From DATKDF01 sp963752045 (GTDB taxonomy: Bacteria; Acidobacteriota; Vicinamibacteria; Vicinamibacterales; SCN-69-37), in the NCBI GenBank assembly GCA_963752045.1, contig CAVVWN010000014.1, positions 186,001 to 250,000 on the forward strand: a DNA stretch of 64,000 bases, in the 5' to 3' direction. The position numbers and the translations under genes are program-made. Under the pieces are notes generated by a model that was not told the DNA's origin, ran no database searches, and was given only the letters and a program-made list of their open reading frames with translations. This document shows positions 54,887 to 63,083 of the stretch, in pieces; position 1 is the stretch's first letter, and every line of letters starts with the position of its first letter.

Positions 54887-55453
54887 CTACGCCGACTCGT
54901 CGTAGGCGCGCCGAATCCACGCGATGAGCTCCGGGTCGACGTCGGCGGGAGCAGTGAGGCGCACCTTGTACTGGCACATGCCTCCGGGTGGCAAGGCCTC
55001 GAGGCGTGCCGTCCCGGCCACGCCCTTCATGTTCAGTCCGACTTCCACGCGCGTGTTCGTGGCCGGGCCGACCATCGCAAACTGCTTCTTGCGGCGCAGG
55101 CTCAGGTAGGTCTTCTTGGGTGCGATTTCGAATGGCCCGAAAGCACCGACGGCGGTCATGACCTCGTCGTGAATCGGGCGAAGGGCCGCCTTGGCGCCGC
55201 TGTAGATGCGGTCGAGCTCCGCGTCGGCGCCACCCGATGCAGGCGCCGCTGCAAACGCCGGAGCCGACTTGAACACGTAGTGCACGAGCACGTTGGCGTC
55301 GCCGTGGCCCATGCCGAGCGTCGTCTTCAGCATGTCGCGGACTTCGCCGTGTTTCGTGAGCCCGCTGGCCCTGACCAGCCGAGCCAGGTCCTCGAGCGTC
55401 CTGCCCGTTCGCTTTTCGATGTTGGCGAGCTGCGTCGCCACGGCCTTGTCCAT
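54887..55453 (-). CDS. DUF4287/DUF5655 family protein
   Basis: The 188-residue soluble protein's first 75 residues match DUF4287 (TGRTLEDLARLVRASGLTKHGEVRDMLKTTLGMGHGDANVLVHYVF). The remainder matches DUF5655 (FEIAPKKTYLSLRRKKQFAMVGPATNTRVEVGLNM ... WIRRAYDESA). Both are uncharacterised domains usually fused in this order. It is convergent with the oxidase operon. AGAGG lies about 9 bases before the ATG. Confidence 0.8.
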   Translation of the reverse strand: MDKAVATQLANIEKRTGRTLEDLARLVRASGLTKHGEVRDMLKTTLGMGHGDANVLVHYVFKSAPAFAAAPASGGADAELDRIYSGAKAALRPIHDEVMTAVGAFGPFEIAPKKTYLSLRRKKQFAMVGPATNTRVEVGLNMKGVAGTARLEALPPGGMCQYKVRLTAPADVDPELIAWIRRAYDESA

Positions 55454-55564
55454 GTCGGATATCCTCTCAAAGAGTCTATTACCCGTCGTCGGGCCGGGCA
55501 TTTTTCTTTTGCCGGGGCGGCCGGGTTCCGGGCGCGACCGGCCGTGGCAGAATCGAGGAAGGCC

Positions 55565-55801
55565 ATGAGGATCGAGATCGTCTACTGCGTGCAGTGACAT
55601 TACCTTCCCCAGGCCGCCGGTCTGGCGGCCAGGATCGCGAAGGAGCTTGCCGTCGACGCGACCCTCGTCGAGGGCCGCGGCGGTGTGTTCGATGTCGTCG
55701 TCGACGGCGACACCGTCTTTTCCAAGAAGTCTGCGCGCCGCTTCCCTGAGCCCGAGGAGATCCTCGACGTCCTCCGCGCGCGGCGGCCGTACGAGGGCTG
55801 A
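55565..55801 (+). CDS. SelW/Rdx-type selenoprotein with in-frame UGA (CxxU)
   Basis: Reading through the TGA at 55595-55597 gives a 78-residue protein beginning MRIEIVYCVQ-U-HYLPQAAGLAARIA, with a tail of EGRGGVFDVVVDGDTVFSKKS and FPEPEEILDVLRARRPYEG. This is the whole SelT/SelW/SelH (Rdx) thioredoxin-like family layout, with C8-x-x-U11 where homologues have CxxC or CxxU. The strand, helix and strand elements match. AGGAAGG precedes the ATG. A hairpin with a GGUCU apical loop sits 21 bases past the UGA. The MOSC gene follows 29 bases downstream. The product is expected to be a cytosolic thiol/selenol oxidoreductase. The reading frame is normally missed because UGA is taken as a stop. Confidence 0.85.
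55607..55634 (+). promoter_or_regulatory. bacterial SECIS-like hairpin
   Basis: GGCCGCC (55612-55618), loop GGTCT and GGCGGCC (55624-55630) form a perfect stem, with two further G-C pairs beyond an A-A mismatch. The GGUCU loop resembles the SelB-contact loop of the E. coli fdhF element. It lies 21 bases after the UGA, inside the coding region, as bacterial SECIS elements do. Confidence 0.65.
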
Positions 55802-55830
55802 AAGCACCGCCGTCACCCGCGGAGGACCGG

Positions 55831-56400
55831 ATGAGCCGAGTAACCCACAAGACGCTGGCAGAGCTCGAAGCCGGCCTGCCGGCGGCGACCGCGTCGCCGC
55901 AGGACGACGGCGTGCTCGAGATGATCGTGCGGCGGCCCGCCGACGACGAGCGCGAAGTGGCCGAGCGAGGCGAGATCGACCCCGGCCATGGCCTCGTGGG
56001 CGACAACTGGCGGACGCGCGGCAGCCATCGCACCGCCGACGGCAGCGCGCACCCCGACCGGCAGATCACGCTGATGAACGCGCGAATCGCGGCGCTCGTC
56101 GCGGGCGACCGGGATCGCTGGCCGCTCGCCGGCGATCAGCTCTACGTCGATTTCGATCTCAGTCCCGAAAACGTCCCGGCCGGGACCAGGCTCGCCGTCG
56201 GCGACTCGGCCGTGCTCGAGGTGACGGCCGAGGCCCACACCGGATGCCGCAAGTTCGCCGAGCGTTTCGGATCCGACGCGCTCACGTTTGTGAACTCGCC
56301 GGAAGGACGCGCGCGGCATCGGCGCGGCGTCTACGCCAGGGTCGCCACCGCCGGGACGATTCGGACCGGCCAGCCGATCCGCAAACTCGCGCGCTCCTAG
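55831..56400 (+). CDS. MOSC domain protein
   Basis: The 189 residues contain the MOSC core, with ERGEIDPGHGLVGDNWRTRG, PDRQITLMNARIAALV, FDLSPENVPAGTRLAVGDSAVLEVT and HTGCRKFAERFG, whose Cys is the conserved sulfur-carrier position. MOSC proteins bind molybdenum cofactor or carry sulfur. It follows the selenoprotein gene on the same strand, so a shared role in sulfur/selenium or redox metabolism is possible. Its own cofactor is not defined. Confidence 0.85.
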   Translation: MSRVTHKTLAELEAGLPAATASPQDDGVLEMIVRRPADDEREVAERGEIDPGHGLVGDNWRTRGSHRTADGSAHPDRQITLMNARIAALVAGDRDRWPLAGDQLYVDFDLSPENVPAGTRLAVGDSAVLEVTAEAHTGCRKFAERFGSDALTFVNSPEGRARHRRGVYARVATAGTIRTGQPIRKLARS

Positions 56401-56541
56401 TCGCACGTGGTGCGCTGGAGGTGATATGCTTGCCGCCGACACCACGCCCAGTCGAGCCGCTCGTCATGTCGGGGTTTCGCGTTTTCGGGATTCCGATCGA
56501 GCTCGACGTCTTTCTTCTGCCGCAGGAGTGCTCTCCATCCG

Positions 56542-56895
56542 ATGACCCGCACGATCGGCCGCGTGACCGTAATCAGCCTGAATCGTGTGCTGACCGCCGA
56601 CTCCGGCACTGACTTGCTCGCGAAGCTCGACGTCATCGGCGAAAGCAGTGCGAACTGGCTTCTGGACATGGCTTCCGTGGCGTACATCGACAGCGCCGGA
56701 CTTGGCGCGCTGATCGAGGTGTACAACCGGATCCAGAAGGGCGGCGGGGCACTGCGGCTCGCCAACCTTCAACCCCGGACCGCCCATATGCTGACGATCA
56801 CCGGCCTCAGTGGTGTGTTCGAGAGCTTCGACTCCAACGCGGCGGCGCTCGCGAGCTTTCCCGCGGTTCAGCTGATGCCGGAAGCGGCGCTCTGA
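56542..56895 (+). CDS. STAS domain anti-sigma-factor antagonist
   Basis: The 117-residue protein is a single STAS domain. The phosphorylation site is in VAYIDSAGLGALIEVYNRI (Ser51), typical of SpoIIAA/RsbV-like proteins. It would bind an anti-sigma kinase when unphosphorylated. No anti-sigma kinase gene is next to it. A SpoIIE-type phosphatase is encoded at 28150-30327 and could act on it in trans. Confidence 0.88.
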   Translation: MTRTIGRVTVISLNRVLTADSGTDLLAKLDVIGESSANWLLDMASVAYIDSAGLGALIEVYNRIQKGGGALRLANLQPRTAHMLTITGLSGVFESFDSNAAALASFPAVQLMPEAAL

Positions 56896-56926
56896 CTCGA
56901 CGCGCGACACGCCTGGGCGAATCGGG

Positions 56927-57106
56927 TATACTGTCACCAGTCCTACCGCACTGAACCAGCCAGCGACCACCTCAAGTATTTGTTGTGCGCGCCGACGAGG
57001 CTCAATCCGGCCGGCGATGACGGGCGCGTTTGCCCGAGCTGGTCATCTCGACGCGTCCCATCGAGCTGACTCACCGCACACACGTTGGGGCGACAAGAGA
57101 GACAAC
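56927..57106 (+). promoter_or_regulatory. promoter and long leader of cold-shock gene
   Basis: TATACT at 56927-56932, with GCGACA 17 bases upstream as a partial -35, would start RNA near 56939, leaving a leader of about 168 bases. A similarly long leader acts as a temperature-responsive structure in E. coli cspA. The structure here has not been worked out. Confidence 0.5.
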
Positions 57107-57310
57107 ATGTCAATGAACGGAACGATCAAGCGATTGGTGAGCGACAAGGGTTTTGGATTTGTGGCCGCCGCGGATGGCAACGAGTACTTCTTTCACCAGT
57201 CGGCGGTTACCGACGGGCAGTTCGATCAGCTCCGGGAGGGTCAGGCGGTGACGTTCAACAGCGGACAGGGTCCCAAGGGCCCGCGCGCGGAGGACGTCCG
57301 GCTCTCCTGA
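57107..57310 (+). CDS. cold-shock protein (CspA family)
   Basis: The 67-residue CSD protein has GTIKRLVSDKGFGFVAA (RNP1 KGFGFV) and EYFFHQSAV (RNP2). These small OB-fold proteins bind single-stranded RNA and melt structure at low temperature. The long untranslated leader fits cold-regulated expression. It carries only a weak GAGAGA ribosome site before the ATG. Confidence 0.93.
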   Translation: MSMNGTIKRLVSDKGFGFVAAADGNEYFFHQSAVTDGQFDQLREGQAVTFNSGQGPKGPRAEDVRLS

Positions 57311-57414
57311 ACAGCGCCTCGGTTTCTCGTTTGTCGTCGAGTGGACCCGGGTTCGGAGAGCCGGCGAGCTCTCAACCCGCACGCGGGGTCGCGTGCCTTC
57401 GATTGGAGCACCCG

Positions 57415-57562
57415 ATGGGCGGAGATCAGCTCAGACGCTTCGCGGTCCTCGGCAACCACCTGCCTCAGGCTGTACTACGGCGCCGCTGACACGAGCATCG
57501 CCGTCGCGACCGGGAGCATCGCGCAGATTGTGAACTGGCTCGATCGCCACAACAGCATCTGA
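57415..57562 (+). pseudogene. deletion scar joining a glycosyltransferase start to a GH130-like end
   Basis: The ATG at 57415 opens MGGDQLRRFAVLGNHLP, the characteristic first residues of a GT4-type glycosyltransferase (GNHLPRQCGIATFT). Just after it the frame changes to LRLYYGAADTSIAVATGSIAQIVNWLDRHNSI, the usual C terminus of GH130-type phosphorylases. Such a glycosyltransferase and a GH130 gene are often neighbours, so a deletion between them would leave exactly this joint near 57465. Only about 150 bases remain. The rest of the 341-base gap (57311-57651) shows nothing else. Confidence 0.6.
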
Positions 57563-57651
57563 GACGCCGCCTGTCGTCGCACGCGGGAACGGCATGAGCC
57601 AGAGGGCGCCATGCCGTGGGACGATCGCCCGCATTGAGTTAGGCTACTGCG

Positions 57652-58272
57652 ATGATTCCCGCGCGTGAGGCCCTCGCTCGCCTGATGGAAGGCAACCGCC
57701 GTTTTGCGGCGAACACGCTCGACGTCGACGCGAAGCTGGACCCGGTGCGGCGCCGGGCGCTTGCCGGCGGCCAGCAGCCGTTTGCCATCGTCCTCGGGTG
57801 CTCCGACTCCCGCGTGCCGGCCGAGCTCGTCTTCGACCAGGGCCTCGGCGACCTGTTCGTGATTCGGGTGGCGGGCAACATCGTGGCTCCTTCCCAGATC
57901 GGCAGCATCGAGTTCGCCGCGGATCAGTTCGGGACGAAGCTCGTGGTGGTGATGGGACACTCCCAATGCGGCGCGGTCCTCGCGACAGTGAAGGAGTTGA
58001 CCGAGCGTGCCGGCAACCCGTCCCCGAACCTGCGGTCGATCGTCGACCGGATCCGACCCTCGGTCGAGTCGCTGCTCTCGGCGCCGGGCTCGATTGACGT
58101 CGACGCGCTCGTGTCGCGAGCCGTCCGCGCGAACGTCCGGTCTGCCGTCGATCACCTGAGTCACGGGTCGGCAATCCTCGAGTCACTCATCGCCGCCGGG
58201 AATCTGCTGGTTGTCGGTGCCGAGTATTCGCTCGAGACCGGGGTCGTGGATTTCTTCTACGGCGTCTCCTGA
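57652..58272 (+). CDS. beta-class carbonic anhydrase
   Basis: The 206-residue protein has the beta-CA zinc set: LGCSDSRVP (Cys50, Asp52, Arg54) and MGHSQCGAV (His103, Cys106). It hydrates CO2 to bicarbonate in the cytoplasm as a dimer or higher oligomer. TAGGCT ends 6 bases before the ATG and may be the -10 of a leaderless message. Confidence 0.95.
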   Translation: MIPAREALARLMEGNRRFAANTLDVDAKLDPVRRRALAGGQQPFAIVLGCSDSRVPAELVFDQGLGDLFVIRVAGNIVAPSQIGSIEFAADQFGTKLVVVMGHSQCGAVLATVKELTERAGNPSPNLRSIVDRIRPSVESLLSAPGSIDVDALVSRAVRANVRSAVDHLSHGSAILESLIAAGNLLVVGAEYSLETGVVDFFYGVS

Positions 58273-58327
58273 CGCGGGGTTGGCGCGTCGCGGTCACTGA
58301 TTTCGTTCGATTTCGGACAGTCTTAAC

Positions 58328-58364
58328 TTGATTTAGTCTCTTTATGAATCTATTCTTAAAGAGA
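58328..58364 (+). promoter_or_regulatory. promoter with 28-bp PadR-type palindrome
   Basis: TTGATT (58328-58333), 17 bases and TATTCT (58351-58356) make a good sigma-70 promoter 13 bases before the ATG. TCTCTTTATGAATC/TATTCTTAAAGAGA (58337-58364) is a 28-bp palindrome, 12 of 14 positions paired, that covers the -10. It is a clear autorepression design. Confidence 0.7.
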
Positions 58365-58369
58365 TATTA

Positions 58370-58714
58370 ATGGCGTTTCGAGAACCAGCCTCGTCGCTGC
58401 CGCTCACACCGGTCGAATTCGAGATTCTCCTGGCCCTGATCAAGGAGGACCTGCACGGCTACGCCGTGCTGCGGGCGGTGCGGGAGAGACGTGGCGGCCT
58501 GCCAACCCTGCGAACGGGCACCTTGTATCGCGCGCTAACCCGGCTGGGCGAGGCCGGCCTGATAGACGAGTCGACCACCCCAATCGAGGCGACCCGGGAC
58601 CGGCGCCGACTGGTTTATCGGGTCACCGACCGGGGCCTTCTCGTCGCACGTGCCGAAGCGGAGCGCCTCGCCGGCCAGGTCGCCGCTGCCCGCGACCTGC
58701 GCTTGCTCCCGTAG
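58370..58714 (+). CDS. orphan PadR family regulator
   Basis: The 114-residue protein has LTPVEFEILLALIKEDLHGYAVLRAVRERR, RTGTLYRALTRLGEAGLI and RRLVYRVTDRG, the PadR winged helix. Unlike the three other copies, it has no ADOP permease beside it. A 28-bp palindrome covers its -10, so it probably represses itself. The next gene on the strand encodes the bifunctional kinase. Confidence 0.9.
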   Translation: MAFREPASSLPLTPVEFEILLALIKEDLHGYAVLRAVRERRGGLPTLRTGTLYRALTRLGEAGLIDESTTPIEATRDRRRLVYRVTDRGLLVARAEAERLAGQVAAARDLRLLP

Positions 58715-58747
58715 GCCCTCCCGGGCGACCGGGGAGCATGACATCGC

Positions 58748-60355
58748 GTGACCGGGCCGACTACAGTGGTCTCGAGGACGGCCGTGCACACGGAGACGAC
58801 AGCCGGACAGCCTCAGCAGGAAGTCATCGACTGGCTCGCGCGGGCATCGACGCACGGGGGCGAGCCTGTCGAGCGCATCGACACCCACAGCGCAGTCGTC
58901 GTGCTCGCCGGGGATCGCGCGCTCAAACTCAAGCGCGCCGTGAAGTACGACTACCTCGACTTCTCGACGCCACGGCTCCGGCGCGCCGCTTGTGAGGCGG
59001 AGGTTCGCATCAACCGCCGGGCGGCCCCGACAATCTACCGCGGCGTGGTCACCGTCACCCGCGAGGCCGACGGGTCGCTCGCCTTCGACGGCTCCGGCGA
59101 GCCGGTCGACTGGCTCGTCGAGATGACACGCTTCGACGAGGATGGGCTGTTCGATCGGCTGGCCGCGCGCGGCGCTCTCGATCCCGCCCTGATGGCGCCT
59201 CTGGCATCGGCCATCGCCGAGTTTCACCATTCGGCCGAGGTGCGCGGCGAAGCGGGCGGCGTCGAGGGCATGCGCTGGGTCGTCGACGGCAACGCACGCG
59301 GGTTCGCCGAAGAGGGAGCCGGCACGCTCGACGAGCAGGCCGCGGCCGACCTCACCGCCAGGACGCGACGCGAGCTCGACCGGCAGGCCGAGCGGCTCGA
59401 ACGCCGCCGGCGGACCGGCTTCGTGCGCCAGTGCCACGGCGATCTGCACCTGCGCAACCTTGTGCTCGTCGACGGCCGGCCCACGCTCTTCGACGCCGTC
59501 GAGTTCAACGACCGCATAGCCTGCGGTGACGTGTTCTACGACCTGGCGTTTCTGCTCATGGATCTCTGGCGCCGCGATCTGCGCGCGCACGCCAATGCCG
59601 TGATGAACGCCTACGTCGGCGCCACACACGACGTCGAGGGCCTGGCTCTCCTCCCGCTCTTTCTCTCGTGCCGCGCGGCCGTGCGCGCCAAGACGAGCGC
59701 CACGTCGGCACGGCTGCAGACGTCGGCCGACCGCCGCCGCGAGCTCGAGGACCTCGCGCGTCGCTACCTGGTCATGGCGCGCGACTTTCTCGACCGCCCG
59801 GCGGCCCGGCTGGTGGCGATTGGCGGTCTCTCTGGATCGGGCAAGACCACGCTCGCACGCGCGCTCGCGCCGGATGTGGGCGCCGCGCCGGGCGCGCTCG
59901 TCCTCAGAAGCGACGAGATTCGCAAGCGGCTGTGCGGAACGCCGTTGCTCGAGCCCCTCGACGAAAGCGGCTATTCCGCAGAGGTCACATCGAGGGTCTA
60001 CGCCACGATGGCCGATCTGGCTGGTGACATTCTCCGCCTGGGCCACTCGGTCATCGCCGATGCCGTGCACAGCCAAAGAGGCGAGCGCGCGGCGATCGAA
60101 TCGGTGGCGGCCGCCGCGGGCGTGCCGTTCACCGGACTCTGGCTCGACGCGCCGCCGGCCGTGCTCGTCTCGCGCGTGACCCGTCGCGCGGCCGACGTGT
60201 CGGACGCTCGCGCAGCCGTCGTGCAGAAACAACTCCAGCAGGACGTCGGCCAGGTCGGCTGGCACCGCATAAACGCGTCGGGCTCGCCTCGTGACGTGCT
60301 CAACCGGGCCGGCTCGCTCGCCTTGGGCGACATGGGACCACAGGGAGGTGTCTGA
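58748..60355 (+). CDS. bifunctional phosphotransferase (APH-like) / P-loop kinase
   Basis: The 535-residue fusion has two parts. Residues 15-340 form an aminoglycoside-phosphotransferase-like kinase (ALKLKRAVKYDYLDFST; catalytic loop CHGDLHLRN; FDAVEFND). Residues 345-520 form a P-loop kinase with Walker A GGLSGSGKTT and LRSDEIRKRL as in gluconate/zeta-like kinases. Fusions of this form are annotated as bifunctional APH/ATP-binding proteins of unknown substrate. The GTG at 58748 is the longest start. GTG 58784, behind GAGGA and TACAGT, is an equally good choice. The stop TGATG overlaps the CoA-binding gene. Confidence 0.85.
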   Translation: MTGPTTVVSRTAVHTETTAGQPQQEVIDWLARASTHGGEPVERIDTHSAVVVLAGDRALKLKRAVKYDYLDFSTPRLRRAACEAEVRINRRAAPTIYRGVVTVTREADGSLAFDGSGEPVDWLVEMTRFDEDGLFDRLAARGALDPALMAPLASAIAEFHHSAEVRGEAGGVEGMRWVVDGNARGFAEEGAGTLDEQAAADLTARTRRELDRQAERLERRRRTGFVRQCHGDLHLRNLVLVDGRPTLFDAVEFNDRIACGDVFYDLAFLLMDLWRRDLRAHANAVMNAYVGATHDVEGLALLPLFLSCRAAVRAKTSATSARLQTSADRRRELEDLARRYLVMARDFLDRPAARLVAIGGLSGSGKTTLARALAPDVGAAPGALVLRSDEIRKRLCGTPLLEPLDESGYSAEVTSRVYATMADLAGDILRLGHSVIADAVHSQRGERAAIESVAAAAGVPFTGLWLDAPPAVLVSRVTRRAADVSDARAAVVQKQLQQDVGQVGWHRINASGSPRDVLNRAGSLALGDMGPQGGV

Positions 60356-60822
60356 TGACGAGAGTGCCGCAGAAGGTTGCCGAGTTCCTCGGAACCACGC
60401 GCATCGCCGTGGCGGGTGTGTCGCGCTCGGGCACCCAGCCCGCGAACCTGATCTTCCGCCGCCTTCGCGACACGGGGCACGAAGTGTTTGCGGTCAATCC
60501 GAAGGCCGCAACCGTCGAAGGGGTCACGTGCTATCCGAATCTGGCGGCCGTACCGGGCCCGCTCGAGGCGGTCATGGTCGTCACGCCTCCGCAGGCGGCC
60601 TCTGACATCGCGCGGCAGGCCGCCGATTGCGGTGTCGGTCACGTGTGGTTCCACCGCTCGTTCGGCGAGGGCAGCGTGTCGGCAGAAGCCGTCGAGGCCT
60701 GCAGAGCCCGCGGCATCGAGCCGATCGTCGGCGGCTGCCCGATGATGTTCTGCGGATCGGTGGATCTCGGACACGCGTGCATGCGGTGGTGGTTGCAGCG
60801 TCGCGGACGCGTGCCGGCGTGA
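60355..60822 (+). CDS. CoA-binding domain protein (YccU-like)
   Basis: The 155-residue Rossmann-fold protein has IAVAGVSRSGTQPANLIFRRL, EVFAVNPKA, VMVVTPPQAASDIARQAADCGV and the Cys-rich GCPMMFCGSVDLGH. It belongs to the succinyl-CoA-synthetase-like CoA-binding family. The role of the family is not settled. Its ATG overlaps the kinase stop, so the two are co-translated. Confidence 0.88.
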   Translation: MTRVPQKVAEFLGTTRIAVAGVSRSGTQPANLIFRRLRDTGHEVFAVNPKAATVEGVTCYPNLAAVPGPLEAVMVVTPPQAASDIARQAADCGVGHVWFHRSFGEGSVSAEAVEACRARGIEPIVGGCPMMFCGSVDLGHACMRWWLQRRGRVPA

Positions 60823-60829
60823 GCCATCG

Positions 60830-61486
60830 TCAATCCTCTCGTGCGCCCGTGAACTGATCGTCGGCGTCGGCAAAGAGCACGTTGAAGCTCGTGAGCGAGC
60901 CGTAGCACCCGGTGATGTAGCTCTGGAGCTTGATCTTGACGTCCTCGGGCAAATCCGAGGCGTTCACCTGCTGCTCGAGGCTGCGCAGCCGGTTCCGCAG
61001 CATCACGACCTTGTGAAAGAACGTCTCGATCGGCCAGCTCTTCTCCTGAAGTCCGGAAGCGCCGGGGCGCAGCACGAGCGTTCCGCCCCGCCATTTCTCG
61101 GCCGGCACGACAGCGGACACTCCGGCTTCCTCGCGTATGACGCGGCGCAGCAACAGCTCGAGGTCGGCGGTCGATTCGGGAATGGGCACGGGTGGATGGG
61201 TCCTTTCACGGCTGACGACGACGGGGACCGGCTCGCGGGCCGCGTCGCGCGACGTGCGCTCCGTCTTTCGCTCCGCGCGCGGCGCGGAAGGAGCCGCGGC
61301 TGGGCTCGACGGCGACATTCGCGGCCCGCCCCGGTAGTTGTGCTCGCTCCGGCAGTAGCCGCAGGTCACGCGAATCGGCCGCCCATCGGCGTCGGCAGCC
61401 ACCACGGCATGGGTTCGGTCGATGCGACAGGCCCGGCAGTAGTCCTCGATGGACTCTCCGGCCCCATAGCGACGCGCCTCACCCAT
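60830..61486 (-). CDS. hypothetical protein with N-terminal zinc ribbon
   Basis: The 218 residues begin with CRACRIDRTH ... CGYCRSEHNY, two CxxC pairs about 25 residues apart that look like a zinc ribbon. A Pro/Ser/Ala/Arg-rich linker (60-95) follows. The C-terminal half is a helical region with EEAGVSAVVPAEKWRGGTLVLRPG and WPIETFFHKVVMLRNRLRSLEQQVN. I do not recognise the C-terminal domain. It converges on the CoA-binding gene, 7 bases away. Confidence 0.65.
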   Translation of the reverse strand: MGEARRYGAGESIEDYCRACRIDRTHAVVAADADGRPIRVTCGYCRSEHNYRGGPRMSPSSPAAAPSAPRAERKTERTSRDAAREPVPVVVSRERTHPPVPIPESTADLELLLRRVIREEAGVSAVVPAEKWRGGTLVLRPGASGLQEKSWPIETFFHKVVMLRNRLRSLEQQVNASDLPEDVKIKLQSYITGCYGSLTSFNVLFADADDQFTGARED

Positions 61487-61517
61487 GCCGGTCCATCATG
61501 GCAGAAACGACGGCCGC

Positions 61518-63032
61518 CTATCTGCGGCGCAACGGAAACAACTCCGACTCGGTCCGCCCGGTCCGCATGATCTCCTCGATGCGCAGGACGATGGCCGGCT
61601 CGGCGGCGGCGACGTCCCGGGTCTCCGCCACATCTCGCCCGAGGTGGTAGAGCTCGATGGCGTCCGCGTTGGCCGGGCGTATGCCCTTCCAGTCGCCGAG
61701 GCGGACTACCTGCGCGCCGGCGTACTCCCAGTAGAGGTAATCGTGGCGCCGCTGATCGCTGTCGCGGCCGACGAGCGTCGGAAGGAAGGACACGCCGTCG
61801 AGACCGGCCGGCGTTGCCGTTCCGGTGAGGTCGGTGAGCGTCGGCAGGAAATCCCAGAATGCGGTTGGCAGGTCGGAGACCTGGCCCGCGCGGATGCGGC
61901 CGGGCCAACGCGCGATGAGCGGCACGCGGATGCCGCCCTCGTACACCTGCGCCTTTCGACCACGAAGCGGGCCGCGGCTCCCGAAGAAGTCCGGGTCGGC
62001 GCCGCCCACCCAGCTGGGACCGTTGTCACTCGTGAAGAAGACGACCGTGTTCCCGTCGAGGCCCAGCTCGCCGAGGAGGTCGATGATGCGCCCGACGTCG
62101 CGATCCATGCGCGTGATCATCGCGGCGTACGCCGCGCGCGGCGTGCGGTGCGGCAGGTAGCCCGAGCCGATGGCGCTCGTCCCCGTGTACGGCGTCTCGG
62201 GAAACGCGCCCTCATACTCTTTCAGCGCGTCCTCAGGCACCTGCAGCGCAACGTGCGGAATCGTGAACGGCACGTACAGGAAGAACGGCCGGTCCCGGTT
62301 CGAGCGGATGAAACCGAGCGTTTCGTCGACGATGAGATCGTGCGAGTACTCCTGGCCTGTGAAGCGCGTGTAGAGCGACGCGTCGTTCACGTCGGCGTCA
62401 GGCGGCAGCCGCTGGTGCGGCAGGTAGTACTCGTTGTCGAGCATCACCTTCTCGTCGTTGCGCCACAGCCACGGCGGGTAATAGCTGTGGGCAATGCGCT
62501 GGCAGAGATATCCGAAGAAGTGGTCGAACCCCTGCAGGTTCGGCGCGCCGGTCGACCCGGGCCCGCCGAGGCCCCACTTGCCCATGGCCGCCGTGACGTA
62601 GCCAGCCTGCTGCAGCAGGGTGCCGACGGTGGTCGTGTCTGGGAGCAGCGGCCGCTGGCCCTCGAGCGACAGGTCACGCCACACATCGCCGCGCGACGCG
62701 AGCTCGTCGTTGTTGCGGATGTAAGCGTGACCGGTGTGCAGGCCCGTGAGCAGCGTGCCGCGCGACGGCGCGCACACCGGGCTGCCGGAATAATGCTGCG
62801 TGAAGCGCATGCCCTCGGCAGCCATCCGGTCGAGGCGCGGGGTGCGAATCTTCTGCTGTCCGTACGAGCCGAGCTCGCCGTAGCCGAGATCGTCGGCCAC
62901 GATCAGGACGATGTTCGGCGAGCGCACCTGCCGGGCGGGGCCTGCCGAGATCGTGGCGACCGCGACGAGCGCGGCACCGACGCCGGCAATCGCGAAGAGG
63001 GCGGTGTGTCCGGTTGGTCGTGGGAATCTCAC
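61518..63032 (-). CDS. exported arylsulfatase-type sulfatase
   Basis: The 504-residue protein has an N-terminal membrane/signal segment (ALFAIAGVGAALVAVATISA) and then the alkaline-phosphatase fold. VADDLGYGELGSYG gives the Ca ligands (Asp47, Asp48), VCAPSRGTLLTG is the formylglycine site (Cys87), and FTSDNGPSW follows. It hydrolyses sulfate esters in the periplasm. The Cys needs a formylglycine-generating enzyme. The nearest FGE-like domain is in the frameshifted kinase at 6.8-9.7 kb, so another must exist elsewhere. The start is GTG 63032. Confidence 0.9.
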   Translation of the reverse strand: MRFPRPTGHTALFAIAGVGAALVAVATISAGPARQVRSPNIVLIVADDLGYGELGSYGQQKIRTPRLDRMAAEGMRFTQHYSGSPVCAPSRGTLLTGLHTGHAYIRNNDELASRGDVWRDLSLEGQRPLLPDTTTVGTLLQQAGYVTAAMGKWGLGGPGSTGAPNLQGFDHFFGYLCQRIAHSYYPPWLWRNDEKVMLDNEYYLPHQRLPPDADVNDASLYTRFTGQEYSHDLIVDETLGFIRSNRDRPFFLYVPFTIPHVALQVPEDALKEYEGAFPETPYTGTSAIGSGYLPHRTPRAAYAAMITRMDRDVGRIIDLLGELGLDGNTVVFFTSDNGPSWVGGADPDFFGSRGPLRGRKAQVYEGGIRVPLIARWPGRIRAGQVSDLPTAFWDFLPTLTDLTGTATPAGLDGVSFLPTLVGRDSDQRRHDYLYWEYAGAQVVRLGDWKGIRPANADAIELYHLGRDVAETRDVAAAEPAIVLRIEEIMRTGRTESELFPLRRR

Positions 63033-63083
63033 GCGTGCATCCTATAGCGATTCAACTAGAATGGCTGCCACTGAACGACGCCT

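Noticed and set aside
55482..55510. CCCG-TCGT-CGGG hairpin followed by ATTTTTCTTTT
   Set aside because: Only a 4-bp stem and offset from the T tract, with no well-supported plus-strand transcript reaching it. More likely AT-rich promoter DNA of the minus-strand DUF4287/DUF5655 gene.
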